Source: Neoechinorhynchus agilis | Taxonomy: Eukaryota; Acanthocephala | Direction of reading: 5' to 3' | Length of the DNA stretch: 64,000 nt | Assembly (NCBI GenBank): GCA_051530055.1 | Contig: CM121341.1 | Coordinates: 9,610,001 to 9,674,000 of the forward strand | Part shown: positions 35,441-46,234 of the stretch, piece by piece | How positions within the stretch are numbered: position 1 is the stretch's first letter | Layout of the letters: the number at the start of each line of letters is the position of its first letter | Notes under the pieces: generated by a model | What the model was told of the DNA's origin: nothing | Databases searched by the model: none | What the model saw: only the letters and a program-made list of their open reading frames with translations | Program-made: the position numbers and the translations under genes

Positions 35441-36890
35441 ACTTTATATAATTCAAAGCTGTATATGTCAGCATGGGGTTTAGACTTTTTCGAATAAAAG
35501 TTATAATAATAACAATGAATGATCGTGGAATGCTGTTAAATTAAAATTACACCCTAAAATATCAGAATCGTGAACAAAAAAATATCTGATCACAAAAACT
35601 GAATACAGCAAAGAATTCTGAGCATCTGTTGAAGTAAACTTCGATTTTTTTCAATTGAAAACATTTTTTGTTAGTTAATAATAATTGCATTGTACTTATT
35701 TAATTTTAAAGCAAAAAGCCCAGACTGTTAAGAGATTGCTGTTCCGTGGATCGGTCATAATCAAACGTTTAGTAAAATAAGTATTTCGATCAAAATAATT
35801 GAATTGAATGTCGAGTACAAAATTTATTTTCTCTATTTGATGCTTCCGGGAACGGGATCTTCAGTATTGTCCGTATTCAGAATTTTGTTTCCTTTTACCG
35901 GAAATATGCAAAGAATTTTACATTCATTTTCAACGAAAAGATTTGAACAGCATTCTTTGTTCTGAAGGTTTCTGTGGATCATCAATACATCACCGAGTTT
36001 ACTTCATATTCCATAATATTAAAAGTAGAGTTGTCATCGATATGAAATGGATTTATTCTGCCAAGAGTTTAAAATTGCAGAATGGGAGATTGTGCGAAAT
36101 ATATTTTTATTCGCACAACATCAATATCTGTAAATGTAGCAATTTAATTGGCTGCTTTAATATGCATTTTTATTCTTTTAAATGAGACAAAATTGATGCA
36201 GTATTTAAATTTTTATAAAAGACGTTCTTTAAACGGATGCGCACTTTTTAGGTTCCTTGAATTCAACAACTTTTAATTCAATAAGATACAATTTGGCGAT
36301 CAAGAAGTATTAAAGTGCTCTACGTGATTGGCTACTGAACTTCACATTATTTTCCTCAGTTTATATTTTTTCAATTGGGAGAGATCGGAATGTATTTTAC
36401 CATTTATTCTGTTATCTCTCGCGCAATCAAACATCGGGCTAGAATTCTTAGCTAAACAATTAAAAATCGGTAGACGTCCGCAGCGAACATTTGGTTAACA
36501 TATAAAATTTAAATTTTAATAAAACGACATCGATGAGTTTATTTTGATTGGAGATCTTGTTTACCAGTGATAAATTACATAAATAATATTTTCTGTTGAT
36601 AAGAGCCGACGAGGAGTTCATTGCCGAATCTGCCCCATTTTCCATTTAAAATACGCAACTTCATATTAAATAAAAGGTTAGCGGAAAAGCTTTTGTGCTA
36701 AAAAATAGTCTTCGAATAACATATTTTGAAGAAACGCTCAGGATCATCAATATGCTGTGATTGCAACAAATATTGTGTTCTAAAAGGTTCCCCGAAAACA
36801 TTAATATACATCGATAAACCCACTCAAAAATAGTATCTTTGTTACCCACAAAATATCCCGGAAGCTCAGCAAAGACGATAAAATCTTATA
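35441..36890. other. A+T-rich spacer
   Basis: No supported gene. The first 80 bases are the conserved 3' region of the upstream gene with 'aataaaag' near 35,494. Short open frames here have no family features. Confidence 0.4.
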
Positions 36891-37899
36891 ATGGGAAGAA
36901 CTAGGGGATGTGAAAGGCCAATTCATTTTGCGACAAGTCGAAGATCAGCTACAACGGTAAAAGAAATCTTTATTGATCTAATAAGAAATTTAAATTTCCG
37001 CAGAGAAATCAATATTATGGGGCGATACGGGAAGTTGGTAAACGGCTAGAACCGATATTCTCGAGGAGAGGTATTGAAACAGGCAAAATTGCGGAATTAA
37101 AGGAGGTATGTAAATTTAGATTTATCATTTTAAAGTTTTGCTAATATTACGCCAGAAATGGATTGATTTGTTGATCAAGGCTGGAACTTTTGGTGGGCCA
37201 GCGGGTAGGTTCGGCTTGAACTCTTAACAATTGTAACAAACTCTAATTTGCTTAGATCATGAAGTGCTGCAAAGAATTGCTCCATTTAAAAGATTCGGTT
37301 CAAATAATGAAGTTAGCAAAGATGACGACACTATAAGCATATCTTCAATCGATTCGTCTAATATCAATGAAATGAATGAGGTATTAATTTCAAATAGAAG
37401 AATGCTGGAGGATATGGAGGAAGACCTTGTAAGCGTCTCTTCAATCGATACGTGTGATATCGATGGATCGAACGAGATAGAAACTTTAAATAGAGGAAGG
37501 ATGGAGGCCAGGACTCGTGTTGGAGACTCAATGAATCAAAATAGTAGTGATTTGTCTTTAGAAGATTCAATGCAAAACAAGATAGAAGAGAGTGACATTG
37601 GTGATACAAGTGAAGAAAGTATTGAAGACGTAGAAATTGATAAAAGTGAAAGGATCACGATTGATTCGGCAGATTCTCTGAGCGGTGAAGACGTCGAAGA
37701 GTACCCTGAGACCGATGATATAATTATTGGAATTAGTGAACCAAAATATATGAAATGGGACGTACAACATTTCAAGATTAGAAACGTTGTTATGAGGATT
37801 AGGAACAAGGAATTCCTTTTCAAAGGAGTATTCGGGAAAGGAAGAGATCCCACCGGAGAAAGTCTTGTGAAGAGGCTTATACGGGAACATGAAAACTGA
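36891..37899 (+). CDS. Four-exon acidic protein of unknown function
   Basis: Exons 36891-36956, 37004-37105, 37156-37204 and 37256-37899 join in phase (introns 47, 50 and 51 bp) to 286 residues. The N-terminal 73 residues are basic and helical-looking (REVGKRLEPIFSRRG, KWIDLLIKAG). Residues about 90-230 are very acidic and Ser-rich, with repeated ISSIDSSNI / VSSIDTCDI patterns. The C-terminal 50 residues turn basic (FKIRNVVMRIRNKEFLFKGVFG). This basic-acidic-basic layout suggests a nuclear or chromatin-associated protein, but no domain was recognised. It lies between the two paralogous Arg-rich genes. Confidence 0.7.
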
Positions 37900-38228
37900 A
37901 TATAACCTTTTTGTTAGAATTATACACTTAATAAATAGAATGTTGCTAACACGGTTAAGAATTTCTGCGGTGAAACATAATTTGATGCCTTTTGAAATGG
38001 TGGAGAATCGCTTTAATGAACTTTTCGCTATGTGTTTGCTACTGCGAGTATATCGGTCATTGCAATTTTGGATGTTATTTTTATTTGGGCGGCTACAAAG
38101 CAAAGGTTTTCAATAAATCAGTAGCAAATACTAAACGCCACTAAATAAGATTCCAAATATTCGGATGATCTCTATTTAACAGTAATTAAGAGGCATAATA
38201 TTTATTAGACAGCTACCAATAGAAATGT

Positions 38229-38244
38229 TCACGTGGTAACGTGA
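38229..38244. promoter_or_regulatory. Palindromic TCACGT-GGTA-ACGTGA element, second copy
   Basis: Identical to 34542-34557 and upstream of the paralogous gene, here 147 bp before its start codon. About 80 bp between site and gene is present here and absent in the other copy. Confidence 0.45.
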
Positions 38245-38391
38245 GAAGCCGGCCTAACACTAACAAATAAGTTTATCAACAGCTTCGGTTTACTATTTAT
38301 TAACAGTTCGAAGAAACACACGATCGTATCTCCTTCCTTCGAATATAACGTCTATCGATAACAATTGCGATATTTTACAACTTACAGAGAG

Positions 38392-38946
38392 ATGCAACGA
38401 CGAATCAGTGATCACTCACCATTCTTCAAGAGATCAAAACAGTCTTGGCCACGTTCAAATCGAATCGAAACTCATCAACAATCAACAAAATATCACCAAC
38501 CACGAAACAGAGACCGAAATCAAATGCCAGTTTTCGAGCGCCGAGGCGAGCATTCAACATGGCACTCACGAAATGTTAGCCAGCGACGGCAAGATAATGA
38601 AAGTAATTTTTATGAACCTCAATGGAGAGCCAATCAAAATTCTAATTATCGACCCCCATCACACAACCGAAATTATAAAAGATACCGGAATTACTGGCAG
38701 GAAACAAGACAGGACAATCGCCAAGAGCGTGAAACAAGACCGTGGTCGCCAGAATTCAATAGAAGGAAGCAATTTCAAAAAAGAGCTTCGCGACAACAGA
38801 ACGATTTTCCGATCCGAAAACGTCCTCGAGTGACATTGGAGTTCCTCGACAAACAATTGGACGACTATATGGCAAAGTGTGCAAGGGAGCGAATGGCGAT
38901 GGGACCTGCACAAGAGGCTACTTCGGAGAAAAATGAAAAACCGTAG
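38392..38946 (+). CDS. Arg-rich protein with one UAP56-binding-like motif (paralogue)
   Basis: 184 residues, about 90% alike to the first 180 residues of the 34,622 product, but with a single copy of the module ending FLDKQLDDYMAKCAR. A perfect acceptor-like 'cttacag' ends four bases before the ATG, supporting this start by trans-splicing. The 3' flank is conserved with the paralogue, so the duplication covered the whole gene. The absence of the second module means that either an internal duplication happened in the other copy or a loss happened here. Confidence 0.7.
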   Translation: MQRRISDHSPFFKRSKQSWPRSNRIETHQQSTKYHQPRNRDRNQMPVFERRGEHSTWHSRNVSQRRQDNESNFYEPQWRANQNSNYRPPSHNRNYKRYRNYWQETRQDNRQERETRPWSPEFNRRKQFQKRASRQQNDFPIRKRPRVTLEFLDKQLDDYMAKCARERMAMGPAQEATSEKNEKP

Positions 38947-39504
38947 ACTTTATATAATTCAAAGCTGTATTTGTCAGCATGGGGCTTAGACTTTTTCTAA
39001 TAAAAGTCATAATAACGATGGTTGATTGTGGAAGACTGTTAAATTAAAATTACAGTCTAAAATATCATGCCTTTACGTTCAATAGGGTAGCAAATTGAAC
39101 ATTTTGAATACATTAAGTGTAAAGCTTAATACCTGTTTGAAACCACAACCACCATAGTTTAATTTTCATAAGAAGCGTTCTAGGTCACTGAACAATTTTC
39201 CAGAATGCAGATTATAGACAATCAATAGATGACTGCAATTTTAGATAGGATCAATTTAAAAATAATGCGACTCGCGTTTAAAGTTCGAAATTTAATTCCC
39301 TGAGAATGCGAAGGACCGGAATACTTGTGCAATCGATTAAAAAAGCATAATAATTTTTCAAAAGAGAAAAAGTTCAATCACTTTCATCTCCCTTATACAA
39401 CTTAGCAGAAAACGCTTTAGACTGAGATGATGATGTAGCCGAACAACTCATGGACACTGTAGTCAGAAAAGCGGATAGAAATTTTAGATACTGCTAAAGG
39501 ACAG
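38947..39504. other. Intergenic spacer
   Basis: Conserved 3' region of the upstream gene, then A+T-rich sequence with no recognised feature. Confidence 0.4.
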
Positions 39505-40255
39505 GCAATGCAAAACAGCGATGGGGTCGTCCGAGCTGGATTGTTGGCAGTTTCGACACAAGAATCGGGGGCGTGGTTGGAGGCTGTTCCTCTGGCATCA
39601 GTCGGAACTCTTCTCACTGATGAGGTAACGACTATCGCAGTATCCTTAAGACTTGGTCTCCCGATATGAACGCCCCATCGCTGTCGATGCGAGTCTTTGG
39701 TTGATGCTTTCGGGCGACACGGTCTCGTTTGCCGAAAGTCAGGAGGAAGGTTCCCACGCCATTCTGAAATCAATAACGCAATTTCTCGGGCGTTGAGAAC
39801 GGCGAACTTCCCCAGTATCTTGGAACCCGCCCATCTTTGTCGACCAGACGGTCGTCGACCTGACGGAATTTTGGCCTTTCCGTGGCGGGAGGGCAAATGC
39901 CTTCTCTGGGACGTCACTTGTGTGGACACCCTCGCAGTAAGCAACATTCCCGACTCTCGAAATCCCTGAAGGTTCAGCCAGTGCAGCGGAAGGGATGAAG
40001 GTTCGAAAATGTAGGGAATTAGCAAGGACCCACTATTTTGTACCATTCGGAGTAGAGACGAATGGAGCGCTTGGCAGCTCGGCACTCTCTCTGCTCCAGG
40101 ATCTCTTGAAGAAATTGAGAGAAACGACCGGCGACGCACGAGCAAATGTATTCCTGCGACAAAATATCTCGCTTGCAGTACAACGAGGCAATGCCGCTAG
40201 CGTGATAGCGACAGCCGAGGGAGGAGAGAAGCTAAGAATTTGCGGACGATGGTGA
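39505..40255 (+). mobile_element. R2-like element, 3' coding fragment
   Basis: Encodes the C-terminal half of the element at 26.2 kb: the CCHC finger (HRCRCE..HGLVC), the nuclease segment (RRPDG ... WDVTCVDT) and the terminal SLAVQRGNAAS. An in-frame TGA near 39667 and a shift near 39967 break it. Ala in WDATC is Val here. Truncation at the 5' side is typical of incomplete reverse transcription. Confidence 0.85.
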
Positions 40256-40469
40256 TTGCACGTTTTGTGCTTTATTATGTTCTACAAATAAAAGTTCAAA
40301 TCAAAAGTTTTTCAATCCTTTTAATTCGAAAAACGGACGTGGACTCATATTAAGCATTTTGTTCGTTAACTTCTTGACCACGTTTAAAAGTATGCGGAGA
40401 ATTTGGACTCTTTTTTTCAGTAGACGACAATTTCTACATTCGACACATACAAAGTCAGTCTGGCCATTG

Positions 40470-40660
40470 GGAAAATTGACGGAGTGGCGATGGGGTCCCC
40501 TTAAGACCCGCATTAGCCGATCTTTACATGTCTAATTGGGAGGATTAAGCATATAGTAGATTTCCAGATCTGATAAAATGGTGGCGATACATCGACGACG
40601 TTTTCTGCGTGCTCAAATCTACGCATCTATTCAACAATAAAGATAAGGCAACCAAAGGTT
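40470..40660 (+). mobile_element. Penelope-like element RT fragment
   Basis: Codes, with a stop, for DGVAMGSPLRPALADLYMSN and then KWWRYIDDVFCVL, the motif B and motif C region of Penelope-like reverse transcriptases. Only about 60 codons survive. It is a different copy from the fragment at 63.4-64 kb. Confidence 0.75.
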
Positions 40661-40674
40661 AATCTCTTACAAAG

Positions 40675-41785
40675 ACAAAACGGTAACTTTAGGATACATC
40701 CGAATTTTTTCTTGAATCGTTATAGACATAGTCGGTAATGCGATAATTCTTATTTTTTCTTATCGAAAAACGCGAATAAAATGTAATCAGCGCTAAAAAT
40801 AAACTTTCCCAGTTTTATTATGAGACAAATGCCGGAATGGAAGCTTTAAACGATTTGAGGCCCCACAAATTCTATATGCCGCGCAAGAGCTAAAAATCTA
40901 ATTCAAATTTGTAGAAATTTAGGCTACAAAAATAAACAAAATAAATAAATCGATTTAGGATGCGTCCATGGTTTTTTGAAGGCGATATCTATCGGCGTTT
41001 TTGAAAAACTTTTTAGTCGTTATCGACTCAATCGGTAATGCGAAAATTTTTATTTTTCTTATCGAAAAACGCGAATAAAATGTAATCAGGGCTAAAAATA
41101 AGCTTTAAGGTTTTGTTATGAGACAAATGCCGGAATCGAAGCTTTAAACGGTTTGAGGCCCTACAAATTCTATATTCAGCACAAGAGCTAAAACTCTAAT
41201 GCTAATTTGTAGAAATTTAGGCTACAAAAATAACCAAAATAAGTCGATTTAGAAGAGGTTCATTTAGGATGCATCCGTAATTTTTTAAAGGCAATATCTA
41301 TCGCCGTTTTTTAAAAACTTTTTAATCGCTATCGACTCAATCGGTAATGCGAAAAATTTTATTTTTTCTTATCTAAAAACGCGAATAAAATGTAATCAGG
41401 GCTAAAAATAAACTTTCCCGGTTTTGTTATGGGACAAATGCCGGAATCGAAGCTTCAAACGTTTTGAGGCCCTACAAATTCTATATCCAGCGTAAGAGCT
41501 AAAAATCTAATGCAAATTTGTAGAAATTTAGACTACACAAATAACCAAAATAAATATATCGATTTAAGAGAGGTTCATTTAGGATGCATCCATGATTTTT
41601 TGAAGACGATATCTATCGGCGTTTTTGAAAAGCCTTTTTAATCGTTATGGACTCAATCGGTAATGTGATAATTCTTATTTTTTCTTATCGAAAAAAACGC
41701 GAATAAAATGTAATCAGGGCTAAAAATAAACTTTTCCGGTTTTGTTATGAGACAAATGCCGGAATCGAAGCCTTAAACGTATCGT
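40675..41785. repeat. Tandem array of a 300-316 bp unit, ~3.6 copies
   Basis: The landmark 'cggtaatgcga' recurs at about 40733, 41033, 41342 and (changed) 41658. Each unit contains 'aaaaacgcgaataaaatgta', 'gagacaaatgccggaa' and 'ctacaaattctatat'. Units differ by about 5-10%, so the array is not recent. No open frame is shared among units. Confidence 0.85.
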
Positions 41786-41809
41786 ATATTTTTTATCGTG
41801 TTCTGACCT

Positions 41810-42450
41810 TCATATGGAGATCAATGCACAAAAGCTAATGATCGTTGGCAAATGTTTCTCCTCACATGATCTTTGTGTTTCGGACTTCGTTCTATTTCTC
41901 ATACGGTAAAAGATAAAGTCAATCTGTGTTCGCCTTCCTCCGGAGGTATGAGTATCAAGATATCGATCTTCCTTATCAAAAGAGGTGTTCGCGATCCTTA
42001 ATTTGTTTGCAAGCGTCAACCCTTCGTAATTTTATGTCCCGATGACCCCCTGAAGTCGCCACAAACCATGAGGGCTTCATCGGGATTATTCCAGAATTCA
42101 TCGCTCTCTTGTTGAGGACAGCAAACCTGCGGAGCGTAGCAAGAAATAATCGTCAAACCCTGAGCACCAAGATCCATTCTCATCGCCAATATTCTATCAG
42201 TGAGTCTCTTAATTTCCAGCACTTTATCTTTGTATTTCTCATCTAATGCAATTTTCGGAACCCGTTTCTACCATTGCTCGATCCACTATAATATAATTTA
42301 AACCCTTCTCCAAATTCTCGAGCCTTCGATCCTCTCCATCGTAGTTCCTAGAAGCATAGAATTGCAATTTGTCTCTTTTTTTCATTATGCTCACTACTTC
42401 CATTGGCTTGTCTGTCATCAACCACATTTTTTTATTTATCTTGTTTAAGA
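41810..42450 (-). mobile_element. RTE-like LINE endonuclease fragment
   Basis: On the minus strand, broken frames encode KPMEVVSIMKKR, then RLTDRILAMRMDLGAQGLTI, ISCYAPQVC, GDFRGSSG and ANTSFDKEDRYLDTHTSGGR. This is the apurinic-like endonuclease order of RTE-class elements. The active-site GDxN is altered to GDFR. No RT part is present. Confidence 0.75.
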
Positions 42451-42474
42451 AGAGGACAATAAAAAAAGTACAAA

Positions 42475-42590
42475 ACGTGCAATCACCACCGTCCGCAAAA
42501 TTGGAGCTTCTCTCCTTCCTCGGTAGTGCCTCGTTGTACTGCAAGCGAGATATTTTGTCGCAGGAATACACCTGCGCGGGACCCATGTAC
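42475..42590 (-). mobile_element. R2-like element 3' terminal fragment
   Basis: Reverse complement encodes FLRQNISLAVQRG and the terminal GRW-stop of the R2-like ORF with a 24-bp internal deletion, followed by the same 3' flank 'tgattgcacgttttgt' as the copy ending at 40255. Confidence 0.8.
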
Positions 42591-42970
42591 CTCTTGGTCC
42601 TTGTGATCATTTCAGAGTTGATGACGGATTCGGAGTGGATGACGGATCCGGTGTGGATGATGGTTCCGAATTCAATGTCCCCCACTCGCACAATAGTTTT
42701 TCGCTCATTTTTAACTTTTTCACAGATACCGAGCAGACAATCTGCGCTTCGCTAGAAGGGGACGCCCTAATCAAATTTTGTTGTTATTTATTTGGTACTG
42801 CGTATGGTGGTTTTGCATTTGAAGCGCGTTTTACGGCCGGATGCCCTCCCTGTCGCCAAAACTCCCCATTTATCCGGGCTTGGGATCGGCATTAGGTTTG
42901 CCCGATGGCATAATTGCGAATGAAACGCATCAAAGATGTCTAATCTTTAAAGACGAAGAATCAAACAGAA

Positions 42971-43325
42971 TTCTTCGAAAAATCCGCCGAAATTAGATTT
43001 TTACCAGCAACGCAAATGCATTCTCTTAGTTTCGAGTCAATTTGAATGAGTAAAATAGCGCTTTTGTTTGAAAAATGAAGTTGACTACACCGGTTACAGT
43101 TTTCATTGATGAGGTTCTAACAAAAATAACTTGCATTTGCGAAGCATGGATCCTTTAAAAAATTATTTGACTTTTACAACTCTGCGTCACAAAGTAGAAT
43201 CAAAGGAGAACCTTTTAACTAAAGAAAAAACTCGCATAGTTCCTCAATGACTAAGATTCTGGTATAAATGGTAGTAAAAAGATGCCCCAATCGTTTTTTG
43301 TTTTCAACCCATTTTATTAAATTAC
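42971..43325. repeat. 355-bp direct duplication, copy 1 (5' flank of the PEBP-like gene)
   Basis: Nearly identical to 46747-47107, with about 15 changes and small indels. It ends in 'ttttattaaattac', three bases before the start codon of the PEBP-like gene, so the duplicated piece is that gene's whole proximal promoter or a mobile repeat that supplies it. Confidence 0.9.
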
Positions 43326-43328
43326 AAA

Positions 43329-43997
43329 ATGTGCAACCGGGAGGTCGTGCTTATGTTTCTGCTTGGACCAATTCGTGCTTTTATGTTGTTTTTTCGTTTG
43401 ATTTTTGGATCGATAAGCGGCAAATATTGTTTTATAATAGACGACGTGGAAGCAAACAAGGATTTAATTATTGATGATGATACAACGGATATCGAAAACA
43501 TAGATGGTGGACATAATACACTCCTTCTAAGCGCAGAAAAAAGTACTGAAGCAATCGATCATAATGATATGTCAGCATTCTTTTCAAGTGAAAAAGTTAG
43601 CCATCTTGACCTTATACGACTTGTACATTCCCATGAGCGTCCGAAAATCTGCGTTCCATTGGTACGTGGCCACCACCACTACCTGATTATCATGTTATCA
43701 TTTGGTAATGGTAGAGGTTTTGGATCAGATGAACTTCCTTACGTGAATTGGCTTGTAGTCAATATTACAAAAAGGAATCCAAATGGTCAAACAGTCTTTT
43801 CCTACGTTCAACCAGTTCACACAGATACACCGGTCCGTCGTTATTGGATTGTATTTTGTAAACAAAAAGGCGATCAGGCAATCACTTTGGAAACTTTGGG
43901 GGAACAATATAAGAATAGAAGCAAGTTCGACTTTGCAGAATTCGAAAAACAGCACAATGGCGCAAAATCAATACAGTTATTCACGAAAGCTACTTAA
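43329..43997 (+). CDS. Divergent PEBP-like (phosphatidylethanolamine-binding family) protein with N-terminal hydrophobic leader
   Basis: 222 residues in one exon. A hydrophobic stretch near residues 8-30 could be a signal peptide or membrane anchor. The second half follows the PEBP order: a strand around YLIIMLSFGN, NWLVVNITKR, V..YVQPVHTDTPVRRYWIVFCKQ, then R..FDFAEFEKQH near the C-terminus. The DPDxP and GIHR-type residues that shape the anion pocket in ordinary PEBPs are missing or changed, so ligand binding is doubtful. Related broken copies lie at 25.0-25.65 kb and, inverted, at 44.9-45.25 kb. Its 5' flank is a duplicated repeat. Family assignment rests on pattern, not on a search. Confidence 0.65.
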   Translation: MCNREVVLMFLLGPIRAFMLFFRLIFGSISGKYCFIIDDVEANKDLIIDDDTTDIENIDGGHNTLLLSAEKSTEAIDHNDMSAFFSSEKVSHLDLIRLVHSHERPKICVPLVRGHHHYLIIMLSFGNGRGFGSDELPYVNWLVVNITKRNPNGQTVFSYVQPVHTDTPVRRYWIVFCKQKGDQAITLETLGEQYKNRSKFDFAEFEKQHNGAKSIQLFTKAT

Positions 43998-44869
43998 GGA
44001 CCGATAAATACAATTGCTCATTTTGTGTATTAGTCTCTTCTCGAGGGAGCTTAAAATTGTAATGATGGTATCCTAAATCCTTTAATATCGCAAATAATTT
44101 TTCTTTCACAAAAACGGACTGAATTTTAATTTTAATTGATAAACTTATCAAACACGGTGGAGCGAAAATGAAAGGACTTAAACTTTCGAAAACTTGTCAG
44201 CATTCTCGTCAGCTGTTCTCCTTATGATAATTTTTCTGGGCTTGTAAATAAGATGACAATTTTTCAAAAAAATTAGACGGCCTTTGTTTTTTATTTCCTA
44301 GAAACCATTAGACCACCTCTAAATTTCCGGCCTACTCTGATTAAATACGTTTACCTATCAAAGGATTTCAAGTCCTCAATCTTGAGGTCATAATTTCGAT
44401 AAAATTGTAAATTAAACACGGAAACTAAATTTTTACGTTAAACTTACTTTCTTTTTTAAAACTACGCTGACATTAGAAACAAATAGATCAAGTGTAACAA
44501 AAATGTTTTCTCGAGATGTAGCATATTTTTCGTGAAACACAAATTAAAATTCAGCCAATCAAAAAGTCGGCGTGCCGCCATTTGATCTAAAATTGCCATA
44601 ATCCGGGCTTAAAAACATACTATTAATGTTTCAAGATAGACAACAAACTGGCGCAACCAGTAAGTCCAAGTACCGATTCAAAAATTCGTTTAATATGCGG
44701 TCCATCGCTGTCGACAGTTTAATCAGATTCTCAGTTTTTTGCACCCGTGCACTGGTTTTGTTCGCGATATGCGGCTTTATAATTCTATTTCAAGAGCATG
44801 TTTTATTGACCTTTTGTTCACTTCTAACTTTTCCAGCATTATAAACGGTTAGTATTTTTAGTTGACTAC
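43998..44869. other. Intergenic spacer
   Basis: A+T-rich. A short open frame at 44626-44844 has a hydrophobic segment but no support and was not called. Confidence 0.4.
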
Positions 44870-45250
44870 AGTAAGAATGTCAAATACCGATTTCAAATCT
44901 GTAAAACTCTTGGGTGTTTGATCATTGTTAGAAAATGTTTGATTGGAGAATGTTACAAAAAATCCAAAATAATTCTACGCGTTATTTAATTGCTGTAATA
45001 TTGTTTCAGGTTCCGTTCTTTAGTTCTTTATTCTCAAATTCTCACGCTTATTCGGTCGAAACAATCGATCAAAAACATGAAACGAAAATGTACATTGGTC
45101 CAAGCAAAATTCTGAGCACAATATTTCGACCAAACATTTTGTTATGTTAAGAAATGAGGTTCCTTTATTGGAATAAATACTTCGAGTTGTATTTTATTGG
45201 CTTTTATAAACCCGCTTTAATCATTTTTGAACAATACATGAGTTTGAGTA
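44870..45250 (-). pseudogene. Inverted copy of the PEBP-like leader exon and flanks
   Basis: The minus strand repeats the order seen at 25020-25420: 'cataacaaaatg', a leader encoding VLRILLGPMYIF, a stop, then 'cgattgtttcgaccgaataagcgtga' and 'acattctccaatcaaac'. No second exon follows, so it is a leader-exon remnant or the first exon of a gene whose remainder is lost. Confidence 0.6.
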
Positions 45251-45728
45251 TTCGAGATATACGTTGAAGTTCACAATATACACGAAGGACGATCGTTTTT
45301 TCTTGTCAATCAGTTTGAAAAGTTTAGCAACTGAAATGCAATCGAATTTGAAGAAACCTGATTTGACTCATTATTTGTTCGGACGCTTTTACATATCGAT
45401 CAGCGCAACTTGCTTAACAATTATTAGCTGGTAGCCCAAATGGCCTTTTTTATAATTGTATAAATTCAAACATTCTGATGGTATAACTACATCACCGAGG
45501 GCCTGTAAACTTGAATTTTGGTGATCGTTTGACGAAAAGATGGAATTTCCGGAACCTTGATTTTTATTGATTTCGTTTACTCGAATACGCTCGTAGCAAC
45601 TTATAATAAAAATCTTTGAGGAACAAACCATTAACGTTTTCATTCGATTGATTCGGCATTTCTTTTTAAATCAATAAATTATTGTAGTGCAAGATTCTAA
45701 CGTACAGTTTCTTGAAAGGATAAAATCT

Positions 45729-45890
45729 ATGTTTGCATTGACAATAATGATTTGCTTTCTTAATGAGTGTTCAATGTGCTCACGAGTTTTCTTAATGAAT
45801 GGAGGATTAAGCAATTTTCCTAAAATTAGTTCACCTCTTCGTGTTTTGCGACAATTGATATCGACATTGCAACAACATCAAGCGTATTAA
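45729..45890 (+). CDS. Possible small secreted peptide
   Basis: 53 codons. The first 18 residues are hydrophobic like a signal peptide (MFALTIMICFLNECS). The remainder is a short Leu/Arg/Gln-rich segment without cysteine pairs or dibasic sites typical of neuropeptide precursors. 'cgtacag' ends 21 bases upstream and could be a splice or trans-splice acceptor. No family is recognised and it may be chance. Confidence 0.25.
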   Translation: MFALTIMICFLNECSMCSRVFLMNGGLSNFPKISSPLRVLRQLISTLQQHQAY

Positions 45891-46234
45891 ACCGGAGAGA
45901 TGTTAACGAATAATCGTGTTTCGCTAATAGATTTCAGATTTGATGGATAATAAATCAGAGAAATGAGGATCTCTTTGTTCTTAATTAAAGCTCCAATTCG
46001 AAATTCATTAAAAAATCTGTAACTCTTCGTGAGATTCACAACTAAAACGCTGTTAGTCGACCCATTGATCTTGTCTATAATTCTAATTTCGACCTAAACT
46101 CTCACATTTTATAGAATTCCTGGATCCGTTTTTGTATAAGCGAGAATTTACGACGGGGAGACTTTAAGAACGATTTTACTTTTATAAATTAAGTTCGTTA
46201 ACAATCCGGAGTGTTTAGGCAGGAAATTAAAACT

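Noticed and set aside
39417-40145. 242-codon minus-strand frame
   Set aside because: Antisense of the R2-like 3' coding fragment; the plus strand carries the finger and nuclease motifs.
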